A DNA stretch of 64,000 bases. Source: Prochlorococcus sp. AG-347-K20. GTDB lineage: Bacteria > Cyanobacteriota > Cyanobacteriia > PCC-6307 > Cyanobiaceae. The position numbers and the translations under genes are program-made. The notes under the pieces are model-generated. The model searched no databases and had not been told where the DNA came from. It saw nothing but the letters and a program-made list of their open reading frames with translations. Positions 29,375-39,034 of the stretch are shown here, one piece after another. The stretch covers positions 186,001-250,000 of the forward strand of contig QCCH01000001.1 of NCBI GenBank assembly GCA_003281315.1, given 5' to 3'. The number at the start of each line of letters is the position of its first letter. Position 1 is the stretch's first letter.

Positions 29375-30099
29375 TTGAAAAGGTCAAAAATGGATATACC
29401 TTAAATATATACAAAGACAAGTTAGAACTATCTACAGCGGTTTTTAAGTTTATTCAAAGCCACATTATTCATACTTTAAAAAAGAAAGACAGGTTTAAAT
29501 TTTGTGTAAGTGGAGGTTCAACTCCTAAATCTGTGTATCATCTCTTATCTAATAATGATCTTCGATGGGATATGGTTGATGTCTTTTTAGGAGATGAAAG
29601 ATGTGTTGATCCAAATTCAGAATTAAGTAACTCGTTAATGTTGAGAAATTCTTTGTTAACTAATTTTGGATCTAAAGCTTATTTTTATGAAATTTTCGAT
29701 GATTTAAACGCTGATGATGAAACTACCAAAAATCAATTTATTTCTAAATTATTTGAAAAATGCGGATCAAACCCTCCCTTATTTGATTTGACTTTATTAG
29801 GTCTTGGAGACGATGGTCATACAGCTTCACTATTTCCTTATCAAAAAAATAACAATGTAGATGATTTTGTGATTTTTAATGAAGGCAAAGGATTAAAAAG
29901 AATTTCATTAACGCCAAAGGTCCTTTCAGCCTCATCAAAGATAGTATTTTTGGTTAGTGGAGCTAATAAAAGAATTGCTCTTGAGAGGTTGTTAGATGAA
30001 AAAGAGCCCACAGATAGAACACCATCAAAATTAATAAAATCTATTAATCAAATTTCAGTTTTTTGCGATCAGGATTCAGCAAAAGAATTAGAAATTTAG
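29371..30099 (+). CDS. pgl: 6-phosphogluconolactonase
   Basis: Hydrolyses 6-phosphogluconolactone, the step before Gnd. It belongs to the NagB/DevB-type fold; SGGSTPKSVYHLL, LGDERCV and LGLGDDGHTASLFP are the family blocks. Two starts are possible: ATG 29362 (245 residues) and ATG 29371 (242 residues). I prefer 29371 because it forms a four-base ATGA overlap with the gnd stop. The name devB is sometimes used for this gene; it is unrelated to the DevB adaptor. Confidence 0.95.
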   Translation: MIEKVKNGYTLNIYKDKLELSTAVFKFIQSHIIHTLKKKDRFKFCVSGGSTPKSVYHLLSNNDLRWDMVDVFLGDERCVDPNSELSNSLMLRNSLLTNFGSKAYFYEIFDDLNADDETTKNQFISKLFEKCGSNPPLFDLTLLGLGDDGHTASLFPYQKNNNVDDFVIFNEGKGLKRISLTPKVLSASSKIVFLVSGANKRIALERLLDEKEPTDRTPSKLIKSINQISVFCDQDSAKELEI

Positions 30100-30129
30100 T
30101 TAAAGTCTATTCATAATTTAAATTATTTA

Positions 30130-30678
30130 ATGAGTAAGAAAAATTTTTTATTCCAGAAAAAGGAATTTGATGGTTGGAAAACATTAAATGATACTGTTAT
30201 GGGCGGATCAAGTTCGGCTTTTTGTGAAATTTCAAATTCTGGTTTGTTATTAAAGGGTAATATTGTCGAGAAAGCTGGAGGATTTGTTAGTTGTAGATCG
30301 CCTATTTATAAACCTTCTTTAAACGTATCTGAATATTCATCCTTCGAATTAAATATTGATGGACAAGGAAGAACTTTTAAATTTGCTGTTGCTTGTGAAG
30401 ATGATCTTCTTGGACTAACCGAATTTATTCCTGGTGGTCTTAGATGGATTAAATCATTCCCCACAAAAAAATTCGGAACAACAAATGTTCAAATTCTGTT
30501 TAGTGAGCTAAAACCTTCAGTAAGAGCTAATAAGGTACGGTTCCCATTTAAATTTAAGCCTTCTAAAATCAGAAGATTGCAACTACTACACTCTAAGTTT
30601 GGTGATGATGGATTACTTAATAATGAGTTTAAACAGGGTTCTATAAAAGTTTTAATTAAATCAATAAGTGTTATTTGA
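30130..30678 (+). CDS. CIA30-family protein (complex I intermediate-associated protein 30 domain)
   Basis: A 182-residue beta-sandwich protein with the CIA30 pattern: WKTLNDTVMGGSSSAF near the start, GGFVSCRS, and a central LNIDGQGRTFKFAV block. CIA30 was named for a mitochondrial complex I assembly factor; cyanobacterial homologues are widespread but their role is unproven, with NDH-1 assembly a possibility. It follows pgl by 30 bases, and its last 11 bases overlap the start of the next hypothetical gene. Confidence 0.88.
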   Translation: MSKKNFLFQKKEFDGWKTLNDTVMGGSSSAFCEISNSGLLLKGNIVEKAGGFVSCRSPIYKPSLNVSEYSSFELNIDGQGRTFKFAVACEDDLLGLTEFIPGGLRWIKSFPTKKFGTTNVQILFSELKPSVRANKVRFPFKFKPSKIRRLQLLHSKFGDDGLLNNEFKQGSIKVLIKSISVI

Positions 30679-31054
30679 AAATCGATCTAAAAATATAGAG
30701 AGCTTAATCGCTAAGTCAGCAGATTTAACAAATAAACCTTTTGTGCATTCTGTCGTAAAAATAAATGGTGAATACGAAATTGAAGAAGAAGATATTGATT
30801 TGACGGTTAATATCTTATGTCGAGATAAAGAAGGCAAAAGATTAGAAATTTACGATCTTGAATTAGAACTTTTTAAATCAAATAAAGAGTTAGTTTTAGT
30901 TATCTCTAAGCTTAATTTTCCTGATGAACCAATATTATGGAGTGGAGTTAAAACATTGTGGATGAATAGCAATAATGGAAAAAAATGCAACTCACCAAAA
31001 TACAGCGCTAGATTGGAAAACCTAGCAAATAGGATAAAAAGCTTTATTGATTAA
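30668..31054 (+). CDS. Hypothetical protein co-translated with the CIA30-like gene
   Basis: A 128-residue soluble protein from GTG 30668, overlapping the CIA30-like gene by 11 bases. It has no recognisable domain, no signal peptide and no membrane segment. Acidic stretches (NGEYEIEEEDIDL, about 38-50) alternate with beta-like segments. Overlap suggests a function tied to the CIA30-like protein. It ends 21 bases before the end of convergent ilvD. Confidence 0.75.
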   Translation: MLFENRSKNIESLIAKSADLTNKPFVHSVVKINGEYEIEEEDIDLTVNILCRDKEGKRLEIYDLELELFKSNKELVLVISKLNFPDEPILWSGVKTLWMNSNNGKKCNSPKYSARLENLANRIKSFID

Positions 31055-31075
31055 GATAATAAACTTTGAGCTGAT

Positions 31076-32749
31076 CTATAAATCAGTAACAGCACCTAAA
31101 CTTGATGTACTTACGATTTTCGAATATTTTGAAAGTATCCCTCTTTTGTATTTTGGTTTAGGCTTTACCCAATCTTTTTTCCTTTTTTCTAATTCTTCAT
31201 AAGATAAATCAACTTTAATAAGTTGCTTTACAGCATCTACTGTAATTAAATCACCTTGTTTTATTAGAGCAATATTTCCGCCAACAGCAGCCTCTGGGGC
31301 TATATGACCCACAACCAGACCATAAGTGCCCCCGCTAAATCTGCCATCGGTAATTAAAGCTACCTTCTCTCCTAGTCCTTGACCAACAATTGCAGATGTT
31401 GGAGCTAACATCTCTCTCATACCTGGTCCTCCTACAGGCCCTTCGTTTCTAATAACAACAACATCACCAGCTTTGATATCATTATTCAATATCGATCTTA
31501 AACAATCCTCTTCACTTTCAAAAATCTTTGCTGGACCTGTTAATACAGGGTTTTTTACTCCGCTAATTTTAGCTACGGAACCTTCGCTCGCTAAGTTACC
31601 TTTTAATATCGCTAGGTGTCCCTTTTGATAAAGAGGGTTATCTATGTCTCTTATGACATTTTGATTTGTTGGAGGGTTATCTGGAATATTCTGTAAGTAT
31701 TCTGAGATGGTTTTCCCTTCAATATTTTTGCAATCGCCATGTATTAATCCTGCATTCAAAAGTATTTTCATTACTTGTGGAATCCCACCTGCATTATGAA
31801 GATCCACCGTCACATATTTACCACTCGGTTTAAGGTCACAAATAACGGGTACCTTTTGTCTGATTCTCTCAAAATCATTAATGTTGATATCTATTCCCGC
31901 AGTATTTGCAATGGCTAAGATGTGCAATACCGCATTTGTTGATCCTCCAATTGCCATGATTACTGATATGGCATTTTCAAATGCTTTCTTCGTCATTAGG
32001 TCTAGAGGTCTTATATCTTTTTCTATTGCAGAGACTAATATCTCAGCACTTTTATCCGCACTTATTTCTTTTTCAAGATCTTCAGCAGCCATAGTGGAAC
32101 TGTGAGGAAGACTTAACCCTAATACTTCAATAACTGCAGACATTGTATTAGCTGTAAACATCCCTCCACAACTACCAGCACCAGGAATACAATTTTTCTC
32201 AACTTGCATTAGCCTTTCTTCATTAATTTTGCCTGATGTTAATTGTCCAACAGCTTCAAATGCACTAACAACAGTAAGATCTTCTCCATGTAACTTTCCA
32301 GGTTTTATTGTCCCTCCATAAATAAAAATTGAGGGAATATTCATTCTTGCAATCGCTATCATTGCACCAGGCATATTTTTGTCACATCCACCTATAGCAA
32401 GCACTCCATCCATACTCTGAGCATTGCATGCTGTTTCAATTGAATCAGCAATAACTTCTCTTGAAACAAGGGAATATTTCATGCCCTCTGTCCCCATAGA
32501 AATGCCATCACTTACTGTTATAGTTCCAAACATCTGAGGCATCCCACCTGATCTTTTTATTGAATCTTCAGCTTTGAGAGCTAGCTTATTTAAACCTATA
32601 TTGCATGGCGTTATGGTGCTGTATCCATTCGCAACTCCAATAATTGGTTTATTAAAATCTTCATCATTAAATCCAACAGCTCTTAACATCGATCTGTTAG
32701 GGGATCTTTGCACACCTTGGGTTATTGCAGATGATCTGAGTTTATTCAT
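31076..32749 (-). CDS. ilvD: Dihydroxy-acid dehydratase
   Basis: Dehydrates dihydroxy acids to the keto-acid precursors of valine, leucine and isoleucine. It has 557 residues. Three cysteines expected to hold an Fe-S cluster are C49 (TPCN), C122 ([11 protein letters not shown]) and C194 ([14 protein letters not shown]), the pattern of the [2Fe-2S] type. The substrate segment [15 protein letters not shown] is intact. A small membrane protein gene lies 23 bases upstream on the same strand. Confidence 0.98.
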   Translation of the reverse strand: MNKLRSSAITQGVQRSPNRSMLRAVGFNDEDFNKPIIGVANGYSTITPCNIGLNKLALKAEDSIKRSGGMPQMFGTITVSDGISMGTEGMKYSLVSREVIADSIETACNAQSMDGVLAIGGCDKNMPGAMIAIARMNIPSIFIYGGTIKPGKLHGEDLTVVSAFEAVGQLTSGKINEERLMQVEKNCIPGAGSCGGMFTANTMSAVIEVLGLSLPHSSTMAAEDLEKEISADKSAEILVSAIEKDIRPLDLMTKKAFENAISVIMAIGGSTNAVLHILAIANTAGIDININDFERIRQKVPVICDLKPSGKYVTVDLHNAGGIPQVMKILLNAGLIHGDCKNIEGKTISEYLQNIPDNPPTNQNVIRDIDNPLYQKGHLAILKGNLASEGSVAKISGVKNPVLTGPAKIFESEEDCLRSILNNDIKAGDVVVIRNEGPVGGPGMREMLAPTSAIVGQGLGEKVALITDGRFSGGTYGLVVGHIAPEAAVGGNIALIKQGDLITVDAVKQLIKVDLSYEELEKRKKDWVKPKPKYKRGILSKYSKIVSTSSLGAVTDL

Positions 32750-32772
32750 ATTATTTGAGAACCCTTTTTATT

Positions 32773-33063
32773 CTATTGTCCCAACTCTTCAAGTTGCTTC
32801 CTCACATCAGCAATTGCAGAATTTAGTTGCTCAACTTTCTTCTCCAAATTCTCTCCTTCAACTTCATTTATATTTTCATTTGAATCAATCGCTTCAGAAC
32901 CGTCTTGAATTCTAGAGGAATACATCATTGCTTTTTGTTTTTTTTCCTCCTTTCTTTTGTCTGCTTCGGAAATTAACCACCAAGCTAGACCTGCTGCTCC
33001 AATAAAAGCACCGCTTATTAATGATAAAAGATTATTTGAAGACGAATCTCTGTATTCAGACAT
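32773..33063 (-). CDS. Small single-span membrane protein with a coiled-coil tail
   Basis: A 96-residue protein of unknown function. A glycine/alanine-rich membrane segment (about 11-31, LLSLISGAFIGAAGLAWWLI) is followed by a charged KEEKKQK stretch and a C-terminal heptad-like helix (about 72-95). It resembles short conserved picocyanobacterial proteins with no assigned role. It lies between the uracil phosphoribosyltransferase-like gene (29 bases) and ilvD (23 bases), probably in one transcript. Confidence 0.75.
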   Translation of the reverse strand: MSEYRDSSSNNLLSLISGAFIGAAGLAWWLISEADKRKEEKKQKAMMYSSRIQDGSEAIDSNENINEVEGENLEKKVEQLNSAIADVRKQLEELGQ

Positions 33064-33092
33064 TGGTAAAATATTTACTTCTATATTCTATA

Positions 33093-33710
33093 TTAGTTCT
33101 TATCTTGAAATATAGTACTTAAACGCGATAAAGGATTCCCAATACCGGGTACTAATAATGGTGTTTTTTCGTCTTCCTCATCTATGCAAGAAGTGTAAAT
33201 TACCTGATTAGGGAATAATTTTGCAATTTCATTTAACCCTTTATTTGAGCAAATAGCAGTTATTAAAAGAATCCTATTTGAATCAACACCTAATTCCCTT
33301 AATTTAATTAAAGTTTCTAATGTTGCTGATTTTGTCGTTATTTGTTCTGAATAAAATATAACTCCTTCATTTGATTCGATAGTTTTAGGAAGTTCTCCTA
33401 ATGAGAGGGTTGAATTAGGAATTACTTCCTTAGATCCAAACCAAAGAGATAACCCTTCCGGCAACATTGCGATCACTTTTATTGGATAATCATTATTAAT
33501 AAAGAATCCATCTGCGTCCCCATTATCAGTATTTACTATTTCTTTTTTATATGGTAGCCAATTACGTAATGCTTCATATGTAAGCCATTTCCCTAATTGC
33601 TCATATCCTGTTGAGTACAAAATATTTGGAGTATTTTTTTCTCGCAATATTGAAAGCCAATGTTTTATTAATGGATGAGGAGGAACAATAACCTTTAGTG
33701 ACATTGCCAT
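33093..33710 (-). CDS. Uracil phosphoribosyltransferase homologue with a degenerate PRPP loop
   Basis: The 205-residue protein aligns over its length with Upp: PPHPLIKHWLSILR (N-terminus), LTYEA (44-48) and PGIG (188-191). The usual PRPP loop DPMLATGGS is replaced by EQITTKSA (122-129), and the uracil-binding tail GDAGDRLF is replaced by GNPLSRLS. On this basis UPRT activity is doubtful. Plant plastid UPP proteins of this family are also reported to lack the activity and to affect photosynthesis; a comparable role here is only a guess. Start at 33710 or the second ATG at 33704. Confidence 0.8.
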   Translation of the reverse strand: MAMSLKVIVPPHPLIKHWLSILREKNTPNILYSTGYEQLGKWLTYEALRNWLPYKKEIVNTDNGDADGFFINNDYPIKVIAMLPEGLSLWFGSKEVIPNSTLSLGELPKTIESNEGVIFYSEQITTKSATLETLIKLRELGVDSNRILLITAICSNKGLNEIAKLFPNQVIYTSCIDEEDEKTPLLVPGIGNPLSRLSTIFQDKN

Positions 33711-33773
33711 ATATTTTCCTTTAAGATACTCTTACAAACTTTAAATACTTAAGTTCTAAAATACAGTCTTATT

Positions 33774-34286
33774 ATGATTAAATCAATTGTTTTCCCCTCA
33801 CTAAAGAATGCATTAATTACTTTGTTGTTCGTTGGGATTTTATTTTTTAATTCTGTAAATTCTGCATGGGCTAAAAGACCTCCTGAGATTAGAAACCAGC
33901 AAGACCTTAATTTAGAGCCAGATATGCATGGTCAAGATTTAAGCGGTAACGAATACGTTAAGTTTGATTTGAATGGGTTTAATTTCAGTGAAAGTAATTT
34001 AGAGGGCGCGGTGTTCAATAATAGTAAATTGCAAAATTCAAAGTTTAATGGAGCCAATTTAAGAGACGCACTAGCTTATGCAACAGATTTTACGGATGCA
34101 GATCTTTCGGATGTTAATTTTACAAATGCTTTATTAATGGAGAGTAATTTTGAAGGAGCAAAAATAGATGGTGCAGATTTTACTGATGCTGTTCTTAGTC
34201 GTACACAACAAAAACAATTATGTGCGATTGCTAATGGCACAAATAGTTCTACAGGAGAGAGTACAGAATATAGCTTAGGTTGTTAA
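33774..34286 (+). CDS. Secreted (lumenal) pentapeptide-repeat protein
   Basis: A 170-residue protein with a clear signal peptide ending in an AxA site (AWA, 31-33), so export to the thylakoid lumen or periplasm is likely. The mature part carries A(D/N)LxX repeats (GANLRDALAYATDFTDADLS and on), which form a right-handed quadrilateral helix. A Cys pair near the C-terminus (LC near 148, final GC) may form a disulfide. Function unknown; similar lumenal pentapeptide proteins occur in plants and cyanobacteria. cobW follows after nine bases. Confidence 0.9.
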   Translation: MIKSIVFPSLKNALITLLFVGILFFNSVNSAWAKRPPEIRNQQDLNLEPDMHGQDLSGNEYVKFDLNGFNFSESNLEGAVFNNSKLQNSKFNGANLRDALAYATDFTDADLSDVNFTNALLMESNFEGAKIDGADFTDAVLSRTQQKQLCAIANGTNSSTGESTEYSLGC

Positions 34287-34295
34287 TCATAAAAG

Positions 34296-35360
34296 ATGAA
34301 AAAAAAAATACCAGTTATAGTTGTTTCGGGATTTCTTGGTTCAGGTAAAACAACTTTTCTAAGATATCTATTAAAAGAGAGTAATAAAAAATTTGGTTTA
34401 ATAATTAATGAATTTGGTGATGTTGGAATTGACGGTGATTTGATTAAAAGTTGTGATAAATGTAATGAATCTGAAGACGACTGCGTAATCGAATTAAACA
34501 ATGGATGTTTGTGTTGTACTGTTCAAGATGATTTTGTTCCATCAATAAAATCTCTCCTAGAATTTAATCCTCATGTCGAATCAATAATTATCGAAACAAG
34601 TGGCTTGGCACTACCAATTCCCTTAATTCAAGCACTTAACTGGCCTGAGATTAGGTCTTCCATATACCTTGATGTTGTTGTTTGTATCGTTAATGGAGAA
34701 TCAATGCTTAATGGTTCACCAATTAATGATTTAAATAAAATAACAAAACAATATAATGAAACAGATAAAATTGATCACAACGCCGATATAAATGAACTTT
34801 TTGAGGAGCAACTAGAAGTTTCTGATATCGTTTTAGTCTCTAGATCAGATATCTTAAATGATGATCAGTTTGACGTTGTAAAAAATAAAATAAGAGGAAG
34901 TCTAAACAAATCTACACCAGTCCTTAAATCCAAGAATGGCAAAATTGATTTAAATTATCTATTTGATTTTAATTTTAAAAAAGAGACTTATAAGGAATTT
35001 TTAACTGAAGAACATGACCATAATCATGTTGAGCTTGTATCAGATTCATTTAAATTAAATTATTTCCTTGAAAAAAATGACTTTGAAAAGGTGATGTCAA
35101 AAATCTTGGATGAATTAAACATTCTTCGAATTAAAGGACGTATTTGGATACCAAACAAATCATTGCCTTTACAAATTCAAATTGTTGGAAAGAAAATTAA
35201 TACTTGGTTTGAAGAAGCTCCAGACAACTGTTGGAGACCAAATCATAATGCTGGCCTTGAATTAGTAATAATTTCCTTTGATGAAAAATCTATAAAAACT
35301 TTCAATAGAAAAATTAAAGAGAAATTTAAGATTTTAAGCGACCAAAAAATAGCAATTTGA
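34296..35360 (+). CDS. cobW: CobW-type G3E GTPase metallochaperone
   Basis: A 354-residue G3E GTPase. Walker A is GFLGSGKT (12-19), the metal-binding CLCC motif is at 71-74, ETSGLALP is the switch region, and SRSD stands at the NKxD-like base motif. A histidine-containing linker EEHDHNHVE precedes the C-terminal CobW domain. Members insert cobalt during B12 synthesis or serve zinc; Prochlorococcus makes its own corrinoid, so cobalt is plausible, but metal identity cannot be read from sequence. Confidence 0.9.
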   Translation: MKKKIPVIVVSGFLGSGKTTFLRYLLKESNKKFGLIINEFGDVGIDGDLIKSCDKCNESEDDCVIELNNGCLCCTVQDDFVPSIKSLLEFNPHVESIIIETSGLALPIPLIQALNWPEIRSSIYLDVVVCIVNGESMLNGSPINDLNKITKQYNETDKIDHNADINELFEEQLEVSDIVLVSRSDILNDDQFDVVKNKIRGSLNKSTPVLKSKNGKIDLNYLFDFNFKKETYKEFLTEEHDHNHVELVSDSFKLNYFLEKNDFEKVMSKILDELNILRIKGRIWIPNKSLPLQIQIVGKKINTWFEEAPDNCWRPNHNAGLELVIISFDEKSIKTFNRKIKEKFKILSDQKIAI

Positions 35361-35406
35361 CTTTATAGTTAGCTGTCGAGATACTTACTACAGTTGTCAG
35401 TTCAAG

Positions 35407-35571
35407 ATGGAAAATCCAAAAATTGCTTTAAAACAAATAATTTCTAATGACGTAACATCAATTGATAAAATAAAATGTTCAAAATGTGGAGGTGCAGGAA
35501 ATTTTAAAACACCTGAAAATTCAAGAAGAACTTGCTTAGTTTGTTTTGGTAGAGGCTACATAAATATTTAA
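35407..35571 (+). CDS. 54-residue DnaJ-type zinc-finger protein
   Basis: A short ORF with two CxxC pairs, C24/C27 (CSKCGGAG) and C43/C46 (CLVCFGRG), separated by 15 residues. The CxxCxGxG flavour is that of DnaJ zinc fingers and of BSD2-like disulfide/holdase proteins in chloroplasts, but no J-domain is present. A stand-alone zinc finger chaperone or thiol protein is inferred. It lies 46 bases after cobW and 100 bases before purS. Its short length makes it easy to miss. Confidence 0.8.
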   Translation: MENPKIALKQIISNDVTSIDKIKCSKCGGAGNFKTPENSRRTCLVCFGRGYINI

Positions 35572-35671
35572 TAACTAATCAGCAAACCTTAGGTTAAAAA
35601 TATTTATTTATAAATCAATAGTACTTTTTATTAAAATTTAAACTAATCTTCTAGTAGAAATTAATTTTTAA

Positions 35672-35926
35672 TTGGACAAATTTGCTGTAAAAGTTTTTGT
35701 AAGACTAAGGCCCTCAGTTTTAGATCCAGCAGGGGAAGCTACCAAATTTGCTTCTATAAAACTTGGAGCGGAGGGAATAAAATCATTACGTATAGGAAAA
35801 ATGATTGAGGTTAAAATAGAAGGTAATGGTGAAAACGAAGTAAGAGAAAAAATTGATTTATTATGTGATAGGTTATTCGCAAATACTGTTATTGAAGATT
35901 ATGAGTATTCACTAGAAAAATTATAG
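35672..35926 (+). CDS. purS: Phosphoribosylformylglycinamidine synthase subunit PurS
   Basis: The 84-residue accessory subunit of the PurLQS complex of purine synthesis. The pattern [14 protein letters not shown] is diagnostic. The start is TTG 35672. purQ begins one base after the stop, so the two are coupled. The large subunit gene purL is not in this window. Confidence 0.95.
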   Translation: MDKFAVKVFVRLRPSVLDPAGEATKFASIKLGAEGIKSLRIGKMIEVKIEGNGENEVREKIDLLCDRLFANTVIEDYEYSLEKL

Positions 35927-35927
35927 G

Positions 35928-36593
35928 ATGGATAATTTTACTGTAGGAGTTGTTGTCTTCCCTGGTTCTAATTGTGATCGTGATGTTTCATGGGCATTGG
36001 AGGGTTGTTTAGACATAAGAACAAAATACTTGTGGCATGAGTCTTCAGATTTGAGTGATGTAGATGCAATAGTTTTACCTGGAGGATTTAGCTACGGTGA
36101 TTATCTAAGATGCGGAGCAATTGCAAGATTCTCTCCATTAATAAATGCCTTGGATGATTTTGTTAAAAGCGGGAAAAGAGTTTTAGGAATTTGTAATGGG
36201 TTTCAAATTTTGACAGAATCAGGGTTCTTGCCTGGTGCTCTTGTTGCAAATAAAAATCTCAATTTTATCTGTGATGATGTTGAACTGGATATCGTTTCTT
36301 CAAAAGGAGGTTGGTTTAATAATGGAGATGAAAAACAAACTATTATGTTGCCAATTGCGCATGGGGAAGGAAGATATTATTGTGATTCTGATACTTTAAA
36401 AAAACTTGTAGATAATGAATTGATCGCTTTGAGATATAAGAATAATCCCAATGGATCCTCATTCGATATCGCAGGCATAACTAATGAAAAGGGAAATGTT
36501 CTAGGTTTAATGCCTCATCCAGAGCGAGCATGTGACGAGACAATTGGTGGGACAGATGGTCTCTTTACATTAAAATCATTAATATTGAAATAA
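35928..36593 (+). CDS. purQ: Phosphoribosylformylglycinamidine synthase glutaminase subunit PurQ
   Basis: A class I glutamine amidotransferase that supplies ammonia to PurL. It has 221 residues. The catalytic triad is C89 in GICNGFQIL with H197 and E199 in MPHPE. The N-terminus [12 protein letters not shown] is typical. It follows purS by one base. A strong hairpin terminator starts one base after its stop. Confidence 0.97.
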   Translation: MDNFTVGVVVFPGSNCDRDVSWALEGCLDIRTKYLWHESSDLSDVDAIVLPGGFSYGDYLRCGAIARFSPLINALDDFVKSGKRVLGICNGFQILTESGFLPGALVANKNLNFICDDVELDIVSSKGGWFNNGDEKQTIMLPIAHGEGRYYCDSDTLKKLVDNELIALRYKNNPNGSSFDIAGITNEKGNVLGLMPHPERACDETIGGTDGLFTLKSLILK

Positions 36594-36623
36594 AAAAAGA
36601 CCCCCAATTTTGGAGGTCTTTTT
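36594..36623. terminator. Bidirectional hairpin terminator between purQ and fbaA
   Basis: AAAAAGACC (36594-36602) pairs with GGTCTTTTT (36615-36623); a single C-A mismatch and a CCA/TGG extension close a small loop. U-runs follow on both strands, so it can stop purQ from the left and fbaA from the right. It is the clearest intrinsic terminator in the window. Confidence 0.85.
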
Positions 36624-36643
36624 TTATTTTATTTGGGAAGAAA

Positions 36644-37717
36644 TTAAACATTAGCTTTTACTTTTGGATCTAAATCGCCTTTTGCGTAAAGATCAGCAAA
36701 ATAATTAGTGCTGTTTTGTTTGATCTTACTTGCTTGACCTTCGCACCAGAACTGCTTGTATCTGTCAAGACAAACTTGCTTCATGTATTTTCTAGCAGGC
36801 TTGTTGAAATGTCTTGGGTCGAAGTTTGCCTTATCAGCAAATGCTGCTTCTCTAACCGCGGCAGTGAAAGCAAGTCTGTTATCAGTATCAATGTTAACTT
36901 TCCTGACTCCATTTCTTATCCCCTCTTGAATTTCTTCAACAGGAACGCCGTATGTTTGAGGAATTTCACCACCATATTTGTTAATAATATCTAACCATTC
37001 CTGAGGAACTGAACTAGATCCATGCATTACAAGATGGGTATTTGGAAGTGCTTTGTGAATTTCAGCAATTCTGCTTATTGCAAGAACTTCTCCCGTTGGT
37101 TTCCTTGTGAATTTATAAGCACCATGACTTGTACCTATAGCAATAGCTAATGCATCGACTTTTGTTTTAGCAACAAAATCTGCAGCTTCTTCAGGATCAG
37201 TCAAAAGCATATCTGTAGAAAGTTCACCTTCAAATCCATGACCATCTTCTGCTTCTCCTTTCCCTGTTTCTAGTGAACCTAAGCAACCTAGTTCTCCTTC
37301 AACACTAACTCCAACTGAATGAGCAAAATCTACTACTTTTTTAGTGACAGCAACATTATATTCGTAACTAGCGGGTGTTTTTGCATCTGCCTCTAGAGAA
37401 CCATCCATCATTACTGATGTGAAACCATTTATTGCTGCTGAATAACATGTTGATGGTTCATTACCGTGGTCTTGGTGCATTACCACTGGAATATTAGGAT
37501 ATGTTTCTGTAGCAGCAAGGATTAGATGACGTAGGAAAATTTCTCCTGCATAATTTCTTGCCCCTCTTGAAGCTTGGAGGATTACAGGACTATCAGTTTC
37601 ATATGCTGCTTCCATTATTGCTTGAACTTGCTCAAGGTTATTAACATTGAAAGCTGGAATACCGTAATCATTCTCAGCAGCATGATCTAAAAGTAGTCTT
37701 AGTGGAACGAGGGCCAT
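36644..37717 (-). CDS. fbaA: Fructose-bisphosphate aldolase, class II
   Basis: A zinc-dependent aldolase for fructose- and sedoheptulose-bisphosphate formation. It has 357 residues. Catalytic D83 and zinc ligand H84 lie in HQDHG (81-85); further blocks are [18 protein letters not shown] and the substrate-binding [11 protein letters not shown]. It ends at the shared terminator with purQ. A class I aldolase gene lies 146 bases upstream on the same strand. Confidence 0.97.
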   Translation of the reverse strand: MALVPLRLLLDHAAENDYGIPAFNVNNLEQVQAIMEAAYETDSPVILQASRGARNYAGEIFLRHLILAATETYPNIPVVMHQDHGNEPSTCYSAAINGFTSVMMDGSLEADAKTPASYEYNVAVTKKVVDFAHSVGVSVEGELGCLGSLETGKGEAEDGHGFEGELSTDMLLTDPEEAADFVAKTKVDALAIAIGTSHGAYKFTRKPTGEVLAISRIAEIHKALPNTHLVMHGSSSVPQEWLDIINKYGGEIPQTYGVPVEEIQEGIRNGVRKVNIDTDNRLAFTAAVREAAFADKANFDPRHFNKPARKYMKQVCLDRYKQFWCEGQASKIKQNSTNYFADLYAKGDLDPKVKANV

Positions 37718-37863
37718 AATTAAAATTAGTTAAATGCTATAAAAGCACATGTTTCCGAGAGTTTAGTATAAAGAGGTATCAAATGTCACGTCATTAGATA
37801 TACAAAATACTAAATTAAAGAAACTAATCTTATGACCCAGAGTATATTTTTAGGATTTTTTAG

Positions 37864-38931
37864 TTAATAAGTGTAGCCTGCCACAAACAATTGTTCATCA
37901 GATGAAGGTTGAGATCCTGCTACATATGCACCTTTTGAAGCTTCAGAGTTTGCCTGGGCTCTTGCAATTAATGCTTTTTGCCCTTCTTCAACGTCGCTTC
38001 CTTTCCAGGCCTTTAAGCATGAGTGCTGTAATGCTCTTCCATAGGAGAATGAAACATTCCATAAAGCTTTCCTGTAAAGAGTGTTCATATTATTTAAGTA
38101 GACAGAAGCAGCTTCTTCGCTTAACCCTCCTGATAAGAAAACTATTCCAGGAACAGATGCAGGAACGCACCTTTCCATAGTTCTTATTGTCATTTCAGCA
38201 ACTTTCATAGGATCAGCCTTTGTTGGACAATCTGCTCCATTAACAGTCATAGAAGGTTTTAATAGAGTTCCCTCTAGAAAAACTCCATTTGCCTGACAGG
38301 CAATATAAACCTGTTTTATTACCTCTTCTTGGACTTCAGCAGTTTTTTCAATAGTATGGTCTCCGTCCATTAAGATTTCAGGTTCAATAATTGGTACCAA
38401 ACCAGATTCTTGAACGGATCTTGCATACCTTGCTAATCCCCAGGCATTCTCTTGAATTGATAGTTTTGAAGGACAACCATCATTTGTAATTTGCAGAACT
38501 GCTCTCCACTTTGCAAATCTTGCACCTTGTTCATAATATTTTGCGGCTCTTTCAACTAACCCATCTAGGCCAGAGCAAAAAGTTTCTACATCTCCCCCTC
38601 CAGGAAGTGGATTTAGACCTTTATCGACCTTTATACCTGGAATAATACCTAAATCATTTAGTTTCTTAACCATTGACTCACCATCATGGTGATTCTGATA
38701 AAGAGTTTCTTCGAAGAGGATTGCACCACTTATATACTTCCCAAGACCTTCTGTGGTAAAAAGCATTCCTCTATATGCCTTCCTATTGTCTTCAGTATTC
38801 TCAACGCCAATTCCAGCGAGTCTTTTCCCTACTGTTTTAGTGGATTCATCAACCGCTAATATCCCTTTCCCTTTAGAAGCTAGTAATTGAGCATTCTCTT
38901 TGAGCTCATTTTTGTAATAGTTTAAAGCCAT
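37864..38931 (-). CDS. fda: Fructose-bisphosphate aldolase, class I
   Basis: A Schiff-base aldolase of the eukaryote-like class I type. It has 355 residues. The catalytic lysine is K225 in LEGTLLKPSMT, the N-terminal GKGILAVDESTKT is diagnostic, and the C-terminal tyrosine (GYTY) typical of class I enzymes is kept. It does the same reaction as the class II enzyme downstream but needs no metal. The 146-base gap suggests separate promoters. Confidence 0.96.
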   Translation of the reverse strand: MALNYYKNELKENAQLLASKGKGILAVDESTKTVGKRLAGIGVENTEDNRKAYRGMLFTTEGLGKYISGAILFEETLYQNHHDGESMVKKLNDLGIIPGIKVDKGLNPLPGGGDVETFCSGLDGLVERAAKYYEQGARFAKWRAVLQITNDGCPSKLSIQENAWGLARYARSVQESGLVPIIEPEILMDGDHTIEKTAEVQEEVIKQVYIACQANGVFLEGTLLKPSMTVNGADCPTKADPMKVAEMTIRTMERCVPASVPGIVFLSGGLSEEAASVYLNNMNTLYRKALWNVSFSYGRALQHSCLKAWKGSDVEEGQKALIARAQANSEASKGAYVAGSQPSSDEQLFVAGYTY

Positions 38932-39034
38932 TCTTTAATAATTCAGTTCAATTGATTTTTCCAGAATATTAAAAAAAAATAAAATCAATCCAATACTTTA
39001 TCGGGTGATAATTGCTACTTATAGATGTATAGCT

